Below are positions 43,365-50,118 of a DNA stretch of 50,118 bases, one piece after another. Position 1 is the stretch's first letter, and the number at the start of each line of letters is the position of its first letter. The translations under genes and the position numbers were made by a program. The stretch is from JAWXTP01 sp044433415. Its GTDB lineage: Bacteria > Bacteroidota > Bacteroidia > Bacteroidales > Rikenellaceae. The notes beneath the pieces were generated by a model. The model saw nothing but the letters and a program-made list of their open reading frames with translations, made no database searches and was not told the DNA's origin. The stretch is taken from positions 1 to 50,118 of the forward strand of contig JAWXTP010000006.1 of assembly GCA_044433415.1 (NCBI GenBank), written 5' to 3'.

Positions 43365-44393
43365 ATGAAAAGAATTTTAAGAACATTCTCAGCACTAGCA
43401 TTTACGGCTCTCTTTATAGGGTGTGGCGCTAGTCAAGAAACTAAGAAAGAAGAAGTTACTGAAGCCACAGAACAAGCTGCGGCTATAGAGGTTTCTACAG
43501 GCGAGGCAGTACTAACAGATGTTGAACAGAAAGCCGTATTTACAGGAACTGTAGAAGCGAAGGTAGTAAATAAAATATCTCCTCAGAATCCAGTTCGTAT
43601 AAATAAAGTTTTTGTTGAAGTGGGTGATAGAGTATCTAAGGGTGCTAAGTTAGCAGAAATGGATAATGTAAACCTTGAACAAGCACGCGTGAGAAGAGAT
43701 AATGCTCAAGCAGAATTTAACCGTACCGATGAACTTTATAAAATAGGCGGAGAGTCAAAATCTATGTGGGATGCTCGTAAATTAGACCTTGACGTGGCTA
43801 AGAGTTCTTACGACAACTTATACGAAAATACTTTTCTTATATCTCCAATTTCTGGTATAGTAACTAGTCGTAACTATGATGAAGGAGATATGTTCCTTAG
43901 CGGCACTCCTCTTTTTGTTGTAGAGCAAATATCACCTGTGAAACTTACGATTAACGTTTCTGAATCTTATTTCTCAAAAGTAAAAAAAGGTATGAGTATA
44001 GACGTTGTAGCAGATGCTTATGAGGATGAACATTTCACAGGAGTTATCACTCTTGTATATCCTACTATTGATGCCTCAACACGTACTTTCCCTATAGAAA
44101 TAGAAATAGCAAACACTAACCAACGCTTACGTCCTGGGATGTTTACACGCGCTACTATATCGTTTGGAACGGAGTCAAGAGTTGTAGTACCTGACCTTGC
44201 AGTTGTTAAACAAAGTGGTTCGGGTGATAGATACGTCTATAGTGTTGAAAATGGCATAGTAGTATTTAATAAAGTAGAACTAGGTCAACGCTTAGACGAC
44301 AAATACGAGATACTATCTGGTGTTAACCCAGGTGCTACAGTTATTACTTCGGGGCAGTCGCGTGTTAAGAAAGGAGATAAAGTAACTTATTAA
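43365..44393 (+). CDS. RND efflux periplasmic adaptor (membrane-fusion protein) lipoprotein
   Basis: A 342-residue lipoprotein (lipobox LFIGC, C20) that bridges the inner-membrane pump and the TolC channel. The barrel-sandwich (lipoyl-like) domain is split by a short helical hairpin. ISPQNPVRINKVFVEVGDRVSKGAKLAEMD (from about residue 70) and FLISPISGIVTSRNYDEGDM (from about 165) form the sandwich. ARVRRDNAQAEFNRTDELYK forms one helix. A beta-barrel (SPVKLTINVSESYFSKVKKG) and a membrane-proximal domain follow. The hairpin is short, as in HlyD/AcrA-type adaptors of Bacteroidetes. It is followed by a 422-bp gap filled with nested repeats before the pump gene, which could weaken co-transcription. 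Confidence 0.92.
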   Translation: MKRILRTFSALAFTALFIGCGASQETKKEEVTEATEQAAAIEVSTGEAVLTDVEQKAVFTGTVEAKVVNKISPQNPVRINKVFVEVGDRVSKGAKLAEMDNVNLEQARVRRDNAQAEFNRTDELYKIGGESKSMWDARKLDLDVAKSSYDNLYENTFLISPISGIVTSRNYDEGDMFLSGTPLFVVEQISPVKLTINVSESYFSKVKKGMSIDVVADAYEDEHFTGVITLVYPTIDASTRTFPIEIEIANTNQRLRPGMFTRATISFGTESRVVVPDLAVVKQSGSGDRYVYSVENGIVVFNKVELGQRLDDKYEILSGVNPGATVITSGQSRVKKGDKVTY

Positions 44394-44422
44394 CTTTAGT
44401 GCCCGGCAGAAACCATGGGACT

Positions 44423-44715
44423 GCTTTTCCCAATAACGGCCTACATTTTTCACCTTTTTAGAAGTTTCAATACTCACAGCCCTCAAGGCTGCTCCGTTTA
44501 AAACTTCTAAAAACGTAAAAAATCAAGGGAGGCTCTAATAGCTAAGCTTTAAACGATTTCGAATTTTAAAGCTTTAGGTTTTGATTTTATAAAATAAGCC
44601 ATAGCGGTTCCTATGCGCATTTTATAAAATTAAAAGATGAGGCTTTAAAATTTGAAAGCGTTAAAGCATAGCTGTTAGAGATTCCCTTGACCATTCTTGA
44701 AAAAAGCGAACAATC
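44423..44715 (-). repeat. Dispersed hairpin element family 2, copy 2, interrupted by a palindromic element
   Basis: The inverse of 22,178-22,307. Shared blocks are GCTTTTCCCAATAACGGCCT, CTCACAGCC, AAGGCTGCTCCG and CCATTCTTGAAAAAAGCG. The arms TTTTAGAAGTTT and AAACTTCTAAAA (44,456-44,511) pair perfectly, although their sequence differs from copy 1. A second element is inserted at 44,527-44,686. Confidence 0.6.
44527..44686. repeat. Palindromic dispersed element, copy D (160 bp), nested in a family-2 repeat
   Basis: Begins GGGAGGCTCTAATAGCTAAG and ends ATAGCTGTTAGAGATTCCC, with long AT-rich arms (GCTTTAAACGATTTCGAATT and its complement) and a centre TAAGCCATAGCGGTTCCTAT. It has the same length and plan as copy B, but its ends have changed in both arms so that they still pair. 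Together with the family-2 unit it explains the gap between the adaptor and pump genes. Confidence 0.6.
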
Positions 44716-44815
44716 CGTTTCCTGCCCTATGCAGGTAAAAATACTATAAACATATATAAGTGGACTTCTAAAAACTGTTTATTTTAGAAGTTACTTACAA
44801 TTCAAAAATAAAATC

Positions 44816-47800
44816 ATGAGTATATTCAAAACAGCTGTAGAACGCCCCATTGCTACTGCCCTGTGTTTTGCAGCGGTGGCTATCTTTGGTATTTTCTCGC
44901 TATATAAACTTTCTTTAGACCTTTATCCCGACATAGAGTCTAATGCGATAATGGTTATGACTTCCTATGAAGGGGCTAGCGCCGAAGACATAGAAACCAA
45001 CGTCACAAAGATATTAGAGAACTCTTTGAATAGCGTTGGAGACCTTAAAGATATGACTTCATCGTCAAAAGAAAACATCTCTATCATTTCCCTAGAGTTC
45101 GAATACGGCATAGATATAGACGATGCAACAAATGACGTGCGCGACAAACTAGATATGGTAAGCTCCGTACTTCCAGAAGATGCTAGTACTCCTATAATTT
45201 TTAAATTCGGTACTGAGGACATACCTATCGTTATATTGTCTGTGACAGCAAAAGAAAGTATGCCTGCACTTTATAAAGTTATAGATGACTATGTATCTAC
45301 ACCTCTAGCACGTATCAGCGGTGTAGGTTCTGTATCTATCTCAGGTCTTGCTGAACGTGAGATTCAAGTATTTTGTGACCCTTACAAACTTGAGGCCTAC
45401 AATGTATCTATAGAGACTATAGCTAGTATCATAGGTGCTGAAAATCTTAACGTCCCTGCTGGCTCTATAGATATAGGTTCTAACACCTACTCTGTACGCG
45501 TGCAGAAAGAATTTGACAACGCTAACGAAATGTTAGACCTTGTAATAGCAACTTCTTCAACAGGGGCTCCGGTATACCTTAGAGATGTAGCAACAGTAGA
45601 AGACACCTCTGAAGAAAGCTCAGAAGAGGCCTACACAAATGGTGTGCGCAGTGGCATGGTTGTAGTTCAAAAACAATCGGGTGCTAACTCAGTAAATATC
45701 TCTGACGAAATTCGTAAAAAGCTACCTCAGCTAAAAGACAACCTACCCTCAGATGTTGAAGTAGAAATCATCATAGATACTTCTGAGAATATACACTACA
45801 CTATAGACTCATTAGAAGACACCATAGTTGTTATTCTTATTATTGTGATGTTGGTAGTTTATATCTTCTTAGGGCGTTGGAGAGCTACTTTTGTGGTTGT
45901 CCTTACCATTCCTATCTCACTACTTGCCGCTCTTATATATCTGTTAGCAGTGGGTGAAACTCTGAATATCATATCTATGAGTGCCCTATCTATTGCTATT
46001 GGTATGGTCGTCGACAATGCTATTGTGGTACTTGAAAATATCACCACACACATAGAAAAAGGCAGTAAACCTAAGCAGGCGGCTATCTTTGCAACAAATG
46101 AAGTATCTGTATCCGTTATAGCTTCTACACTTACAACAATAGCCGTATTCCTTCCTCTAACTATGATAGAAGGTATGGCAGGGGTATTATTTAAGCAACT
46201 AGGTTGGATGGTTACTATTATCCTTTCTATCTCTACTATTGCAGCCCTAAGTTTAACACCTATGTTATGTTCTCAGATGTTAAGACTAGATGCTAAACGT
46301 GGGCGTGTTCAACAATTCTTCTTTGTACCTTTCGAGAAAGGGTTAGGTCACTTAACCAATGGTTATAGTAAACTGCTTTACCTAGCAATAACTCACCGCA
46401 AAACTACTATTTTCCTAGCGTTCCTTCTTTTCTTTGGCGTTATGATAGGTGTTGGCAGTCAGCTTAAAAGTGAGTATTTCCCTGTACAAGATAATGCTCG
46501 TATTTCTCTATCGCTACAGCTTCCAGCAGGTACACGTCAAGAGGTTACAGGTGCTTTTGCAGATGAAATAAACGAGAAATTCCGTGAAGATTTCCCAGAA
46601 ATAGAATATTTAAACAGTTCTTACGGTCAAGCTAGCTCTGACAACATCTTTGGTTCGTTACAAGACAACGGTACTTATATCATATCCTACAATGTGGCGC
46701 TTTCTGTAAAAACTGAGCGTGAGCGTTCTATGGGTGAGATTGCCGACTTAATGCGTAAATACTTATCTACAAGAACAGAACTTAAGAACTTTGAAGTTAT
46801 AGAAGGTGGTCAACAAGGTGGTGTTGGTGGTCAGAATGCTGTAGATATAGAGATTTATGGTTATGACTTCACAACTACAGATGCTATTGCTGCTGAGATA
46901 GCTGAAAAAATGAGCACTGTAGAAGGCTGTACTCAGGTTAACATTAGCCGTGATGAATATACTCCCGAATATCACGTTGACTTTGATAGAGAAAAGCTAG
47001 CCTTAAATGGGCTTAATGTATATACTGCTGCTAGTTACTTACGCAATCGCATTAATGGCTCTACGGCTTCTTATTTCCGTGAAGATGGTGATGAATATAA
47101 CATCAGTGTTAGATATGCTAAAAACTTCCGTGAGTCTGTAGAGGATATAGAGAATATCACCATTTATAACCAAATGGGTAAAGGTATCAAAATCCGCGAC
47201 TTAGGTAAGGTAGTTGAAAGATACACACCTCCTACAATAGAAAGAAAAAACCGTGAACGTCTTATCACCGTATCTTGTATTGTGGGTGATGGTGTGGCTA
47301 TGAGTGAGATAGTTGATGCAGCACGTGCAACTATGGAAAGCATAGAAATTCCTTCTAACGTATCATGGGAATTTGGTGGTACTTTTGAAGATCAACAAGA
47401 GACTTTTGCTGACCTTATCTTACTTATGGCGTTGATAGTGATATTAGTATTTATCATTATGGCGGCTCAATTTGAGTCACTAACCTACCCTTTTGTTATC
47501 ATGTTCTGCTTACCTTTTGCCCTTGTAGGTGCATACATAGGTCTTTGGGTTACAGGCTCTGCAATAGGTGTTATGTCCATGCTTGGTATACTTATGCTTA
47601 TAGGTATTGTTGTGAACAATGGTATTGTACTTATAGACTACATCATACTTTGTAGGGGTAGAGGCATGAACGTATTACATGCTGTGGTTACCTCTGGTAG
47701 TTCACGTCTTCGCCCTGTATTAATGACAACACTTACAACAGTTTTAGGTATGGTTCCAATGGCTACTAGCAAGGGTGTAGGTGCTGAGATGTGGCAGGGT

Positions 47801-47950
47801 ATGGGTCTTACTGTAGCTTGGGGTCTTGCATTTTCAACTTTGATAACTCTTATTCTAGTACCTACTATTTATTGTTCTTTTGCAGCTTTAGGTATTAAAC
47901 AAAAACGCAGAAAAGAGCTTAAAGCGTTTAGAAAAGGCAAAAAACGCTAA
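44816..47950 (+). CDS. RND-family multidrug efflux pump (AcrB/HAE1 type)
   Basis: The 1,044-residue inner-membrane proton antiporter has the AcrB length and 12-helix plan. Helix 1 is near residues 12-30 (ATALCFAAVAIFGIFSLYKL), followed by the porter loop with SYEGASAEDIETNVTKILEN. After the first large loop, helix 4 carries SALSIAIGMVVDNAIVVLEN. The proton-relay position is D followed by N, a common variant of the Asp pair of AcrB. The second half repeats the design (GILMLIGIVVNNGIVLIDY). It drives drug or metabolite export through the adaptor and TolC-like channel encoded upstream. The substrate is unknown. Confidence 0.94.
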   Translation: MSIFKTAVERPIATALCFAAVAIFGIFSLYKLSLDLYPDIESNAIMVMTSYEGASAEDIETNVTKILENSLNSVGDLKDMTSSSKENISIISLEFEYGIDIDDATNDVRDKLDMVSSVLPEDASTPIIFKFGTEDIPIVILSVTAKESMPALYKVIDDYVSTPLARISGVGSVSISGLAEREIQVFCDPYKLEAYNVSIETIASIIGAENLNVPAGSIDIGSNTYSVRVQKEFDNANEMLDLVIATSSTGAPVYLRDVATVEDTSEESSEEAYTNGVRSGMVVVQKQSGANSVNISDEIRKKLPQLKDNLPSDVEVEIIIDTSENIHYTIDSLEDTIVVILIIVMLVVYIFLGRWRATFVVVLTIPISLLAALIYLLAVGETLNIISMSALSIAIGMVVDNAIVVLENITTHIEKGSKPKQAAIFATNEVSVSVIASTLTTIAVFLPLTMIEGMAGVLFKQLGWMVTIILSISTIAALSLTPMLCSQMLRLDAKRGRVQQFFFVPFEKGLGHLTNGYSKLLYLAITHRKTTIFLAFLLFFGVMIGVGSQLKSEYFPVQDNARISLSLQLPAGTRQEVTGAFADEINEKFREDFPEIEYLNSSYGQASSDNIFGSLQDNGTYIISYNVALSVKTERERSMGEIADLMRKYLSTRTELKNFEVIEGGQQGGVGGQNAVDIEIYGYDFTTTDAIAAEIAEKMSTVEGCTQVNISRDEYTPEYHVDFDREKLALNGLNVYTAASYLRNRINGSTASYFREDGDEYNISVRYAKNFRESVEDIENITIYNQMGKGIKIRDLGKVVERYTPPTIERKNRERLITVSCIVGDGVAMSEIVDAARATMESIEIPSNVSWEFGGTFEDQQETFADLILLMALIVILVFIIMAAQFESLTYPFVIMFCLPFALVGAYIGLWVTGSAIGVMSMLGILMLIGIVVNNGIVLIDYIILCRGRGMNVLHAVVTSGSSRLRPVLMTTLTTVLGMVPMATSKGVGAEMWQGMGLTVAWGLAFSTLITLILVPTIYCSFAALGIKQKRRKELKAFRKGKKR

Positions 47951-48001
47951 AACTAGGGGAGCTCTAGAAGTCAGATAAAAACAATTAAAAAACAATTAAA
48001 A

Positions 48002-48295
48002 ATGAGAGCAATATTCGTATCATATAATCAAGCGTTTCATGAAGAGATATTAAATGTTTTTATGAAATTAAACGTAAAAGGTTACACTGCATGGGAAGAA
48101 GTCACAGGACGTGGTAGTGTTACAGGTGAACCCCACCTTGGCACTCACACATGGCCTATCCTTAACTCCTCTATGTTAGTATTCGCTGAGGACACCAAAG
48201 CTGAACAACTTATGCAACAATTAAACGACTTGAACACTGCCACCCCACAACAAGGTCTCCGTGCCTTCTGGTGGGAAATAGGTGGAACTATATAA
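48002..48295 (+). CDS. PG0541-like transporter-associated protein (PII-like fold)
   Basis: A 97-residue soluble protein starting MRAIFVSYNQAFHEEILNVF and containing LNVKGYTAWEEVTGRGSV, with a central HTWPILNSSMLVFAED strand and a C-terminal LRAFWWEIGGTI. This is the pattern of the small proteins that accompany RND pumps in Bacteroidetes (the PG0541 group), which adopt a PII-like ferredoxin fold. It lies 51 bp downstream of the pump gene and ends the operon. It probably modulates the pump in the cytoplasm, though no ligand is known to me. A half-copy of the palindromic element end (GGGGAGCTCTAGAAG) lies in the 51-bp gap. Confidence 0.8.
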   Translation: MRAIFVSYNQAFHEEILNVFMKLNVKGYTAWEEVTGRGSVTGEPHLGTHTWPILNSSMLVFAEDTKAEQLMQQLNDLNTATPQQGLRAFWWEIGGTI

Positions 48296-48319
48296 AAATG
48301 GTGACTCGTAAGTGTCCAC

Positions 48320-48372
48320 AACAAACAATGACCCCTGCTACACGCTATGTAACAGGAGTTCATTGTTTTGTT
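48320..48372. terminator. Bidirectional terminator between the efflux operon and the RecG-like gene
   Basis: ACAAACAATGACCCCTG pairs with CAGGAGTTCATTGTTTTGT with small bulges, followed by TTTTTAT on the plus strand. It separates two convergent genes. Confidence 0.65.
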
Positions 48373-48373
48373 T

Positions 48374-49336
48374 TTATCCTTTTGGTACACTATCCTTAGG
48401 ATAAGATACTTTCCAAAAACCTGCCTTTTTAGAACCTTGACGTTCTAACAATCCTTGTTTTTTTAACTCTGCAATAATACGCTCGCACTTACGAAGATTA
48501 ATATTTAAACTTTGAGATATTTCTTTTATAGTTATAGTGATATTGTTCTGAATAAGTTTTAATAACCGTTCGTTTAAACCGCCATCATCATCTAAATCAC
48601 TGTTTAAACCGCCATTTAAACCGCCATTTAATCCGTCATTTACATCTTCTGTCTGAGAAAAATCACGTTTTACAAACTGCACTTGAAACGAAAGTCCAAC
48701 TTCTCGCCAACACAATTCAATTTCAGGATACTCTTTAAGTTCGTCCGCAATTAATTGCAGACCATTACCCCACTGGTCGATGACACCCATTTTTTTTAAA
48801 ACAGGAGCAATGATTTTATTTCTAGCATCACTCTGACGATTTTCCATTGCCGAGTAATCTATAGATGGAGGTAACAATCCAGGACTTGTAACTTCTATCA
48901 TATCATCATATATAGCAACTTTAACATCCTTACCAGTAAGTGAATAATCGCGATGTAAAATGGAATTCCTAAGCACTTCACGTACAGCCTTTATTGGATA
49001 TTCCCATTTAGCAATAGTGTAAACACCTTCTACTGTAGCACCTTTATTAATATGTCGCAAAACAAAATTATATGCCTCCTCAGCTTGTGATGCTATATTT
49101 GTTGTTATACTTTTTTGATCTATAAACTCATTAGATGTTACACCTTTAAAACGTGCGCACTCTACCTTAGCAAAATGAAATAGAGAATTACGAAGGTTAT
49201 CATCAGACAGTAATATCATAGCATTCGTTGGATATTCTACACCTTGAACTTCTTTGACAAGGTCAAGTTTTCGAAGAGTGTTAATATTTAAGTCCTCACC
49301 GACTTTTTCTTTAAAGAAAGCACTAAAGTTATTCAT
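48374..49336 (-). pseudogene. RecG-like/AlbA-type ATP-binding regulator, 5' end removed by the IS30 miniature
   Basis: A 320-residue C-terminal part of a protein of the ATP-dependent DNA helicase RecG-related group (usually 450-500 residues: Schlafen AlbA_2 domain, then GHKL-like ATPase, then winged helix). Residues 1-30 (FFKEKVGEDLNINTLRKLDL) begin after the AlbA_2 domain, which is missing. The HATPase_c_4 part shows AVREVLRNSILHRDYSLTG, VTSPGLLPPSIDY and KKMGVIDQWGNGLQLI. A tandem NGGL/NGGL linker and a C-terminal winged helix (ITIKEISQSLNINLRKCERI) follow. The apparent ATG lies 5 bp after the miniature's inverted repeat, and an in-frame stop inside that repeat blocks read-in. It may still make a truncated protein. 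Confidence 0.75.
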
Positions 49337-49340
49337 TAAA

Positions 49341-49420
49341 AGCTGAATTCAACCTGCAAATGAAAAATTTAAACAAATTATTAATATGAATTCAGTTGCA
49401 TTTGCAGGTTGAATTCAGCT
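49341..49420. mobile_element. 80-bp IS30-derived miniature (MITE)
   Basis: It has perfect 22-bp terminal inverted repeats (AGCTGAATTCAACCTGCAAATG and its complement). Bases 49,361-49,420 are identical to the right end of the IS30-family element at 58-117. The left repeat is joined directly to the last codons of the transposase gene at a shared CAAATGA, so it is a simple internal deletion of the full element. Confidence 0.85.
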
Positions 49421-49899
49421 GATGTATAAACCCAGCGCTCGCCAAAATCGACTTGCGCATAAGATCCGTATTCTTCATCTGGTAGTTGACAATAAACACG
49501 ACATGCATTTATTTTTTTAGGAATATCATATTCTTTTCTTAGATATTGAACATAATTATTCACCGTGTTTCGATGAACTGATATGAAATCTGGATGAGAT
49601 TCGCGTAACCTATCATGTATTTGACTAGAAGAAAAATCATTACAGGAATTTAGTAATGTTAAAATTTCTTCTTTATACAATGTTAATTTGCGTTCTACTT
49701 GCCTTTATATCAGGCTGCTTGATAAAAATTCCGATTCTCTAAGCGCCAAATATTTGCGCACTGTTTTTCTGTCAAGAATTAATTCTCTTGATATTTGGCT
49801 AATCGTAAAGCTTTTTGATTTTAATTTGTTAACTTTGTACCACATAAGATACTTTTTTAATGAGTAGTCTTTCATAAGCGTTAATATTTGGGGGTGCAA
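49421..49899 (-). pseudogene. istA: IS21-family transposase istA, broken fragment
   Basis: The N-terminal third of IstA. A helix-turn-helix (FTISQISRELILDRKTVRKY, about residues 30-50 from 49,899) is followed by an in-frame TAA at 49,705-49,707. The same frame then continues with RQVERKLTLYKEEIL and SVHRNTVNNYVQYLRKEYD to the first catalytic aspartate region GSYAQVDFGERW. There the reading frame enters the 80-bp miniature and the rest of istA and all of istB are missing. One nonsense codon plus the truncation make it inactive. A second Met at residue 9 (MKDYSLKKYL) could be the original start. Confidence 0.85.
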
Positions 49900-49968
49900 T
49901 CCAAAGTTAACGCTTATTTTTTTTATAACAAATTTGGGGATTTTAATTTGTGCAAATTTGAGGATACA
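49900..49968 (-). mobile_element. Left end of the IS21-family element with terminal repeats
   Basis: On the minus strand the end reads TGTATCCTCAAATTTGCA, and a related CCCCAAATTTG follows 15 bp further in. IS21 elements start with TG and carry such multiple terminal repeats. The boundary with the neighbouring IS66-type sequence is at about 49,968. Confidence 0.5.
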
Positions 49969-50118
49969 AAGTTAGGCATTACATTTGAGAGTTGGTTAAT
50001 AAAGGAAAATAAAAATCATACACCAAAATCGTTAATGAGAGAAGCAATTCGTTATGCTTTTCTTATGCTTCCGCGTGTCTCTAGGTATTGTTCTGATGGT
50101 AGATACAATATAGACAAT
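49969..50118 (+). pseudogene. IS66-family transposase fragment (continues outside the window)
   Basis: The frame ending at 50,118 reads KLGITFESWLIKENKNHTPK, SLMREAIRYAFLMLPRVSRY and CSDGRYNIDN. This is the end part of the IS66 TnpC catalytic region, where the family has PKSxxxxAIxYxxxxxxxLxxYxxDGRxxIDN. The 5' part is absent because the IS21 end replaces it. Whether the 3' part is whole cannot be seen. Confidence 0.75.

Noticed and set aside
48374..50118. Phage-defence island
   Set aside because: The RecG/AlbA-type gene is truncated, and its neighbours are transposase fragments. No nuclease, methylase or other defence partner is present.

Overview
The window is AT-rich DNA from a member of the Bacteroidetes, most likely order Bacteroidales. 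The evidence is a SusC/SusD polysaccharide-utilisation locus run by a hybrid two-component regulator, Bacteroidetes-type promoters (TTTG, about 20 nt, then TAnnTTTG), a Cys-poor DksA-like protein, a DUF5106/thioredoxin-fold protein and a PG0541-like protein beside an RND pump. No rRNA, tRNA, CRISPR array or phage module was seen. The sequence alone does not give genus or species.

Layout. 1-2,660: end of an IS30-family element, a gene remnant cut by it, a YkvA-like membrane protein, and an accessory stretch of miniature elements and an orphan 120-aa gene lying between two identical 41-nt hairpin sequences. 2,676-10,535: housekeeping genes (gcvT, a DMT exporter, a Wzx-like flippase, a DksA-like protein, ileS). 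11,134-14,711: a redox cluster with two nitroreductases, one membrane-anchored, a NosR/NapH-like flavinylated iron-sulfur membrane protein, and a divergent AraC regulator. 14,923-19,661: a heme operon (hemN, hemG, hemH) followed by a DUF5106/thioredoxin-like protein. 19,662-20,591: a large gene-free stretch holding a candidate small RNA. 20,592-21,836: an OmpA-family porin. 22,337-38,882: a polysaccharide-utilisation locus made of a sulfatase, a GH18 lipoprotein, a BACON-domain surface lipoprotein, SusD and SusC on the minus strand, with the hybrid regulator and a GH20 hexosaminidase on the plus strand. 39,203-40,680: a Fic protein gene set between two 27-bp perfect hairpins. 40,688-48,295: an AraC regulator divergent from a TolC/adaptor/RND efflux operon that ends in a PII-like small protein. 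48,374-50,118: insertion-sequence wreckage (IS30 miniature, IS21 and IS66 fragments) that truncates a RecG-like regulator gene.

How the genes work together. The polysaccharide locus fits import and breakdown of a sulfated, N-acetylglucosamine-containing glycan: GH18 cuts internally at the surface, SusCD imports, and sulfatase plus GH20 finish in the periplasm under the hybrid sensor. The redox cluster looks like an electron path from a membrane iron-sulfur/flavin protein to an extracytoplasmic nitroreductase.

The most unusual material is non-coding. There is a dispersed palindromic element family (TTCTAGAAACTGG-type ends) in at least six forms, one copy flanked by TTAA and one inserted inside another repeat family. 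There is also a promoter-hairpin-terminator unit without an ORF, the twin hairpins around fic, and an 80-bp IS30 deletion derivative whose full-length relative ends at the left edge of the window.
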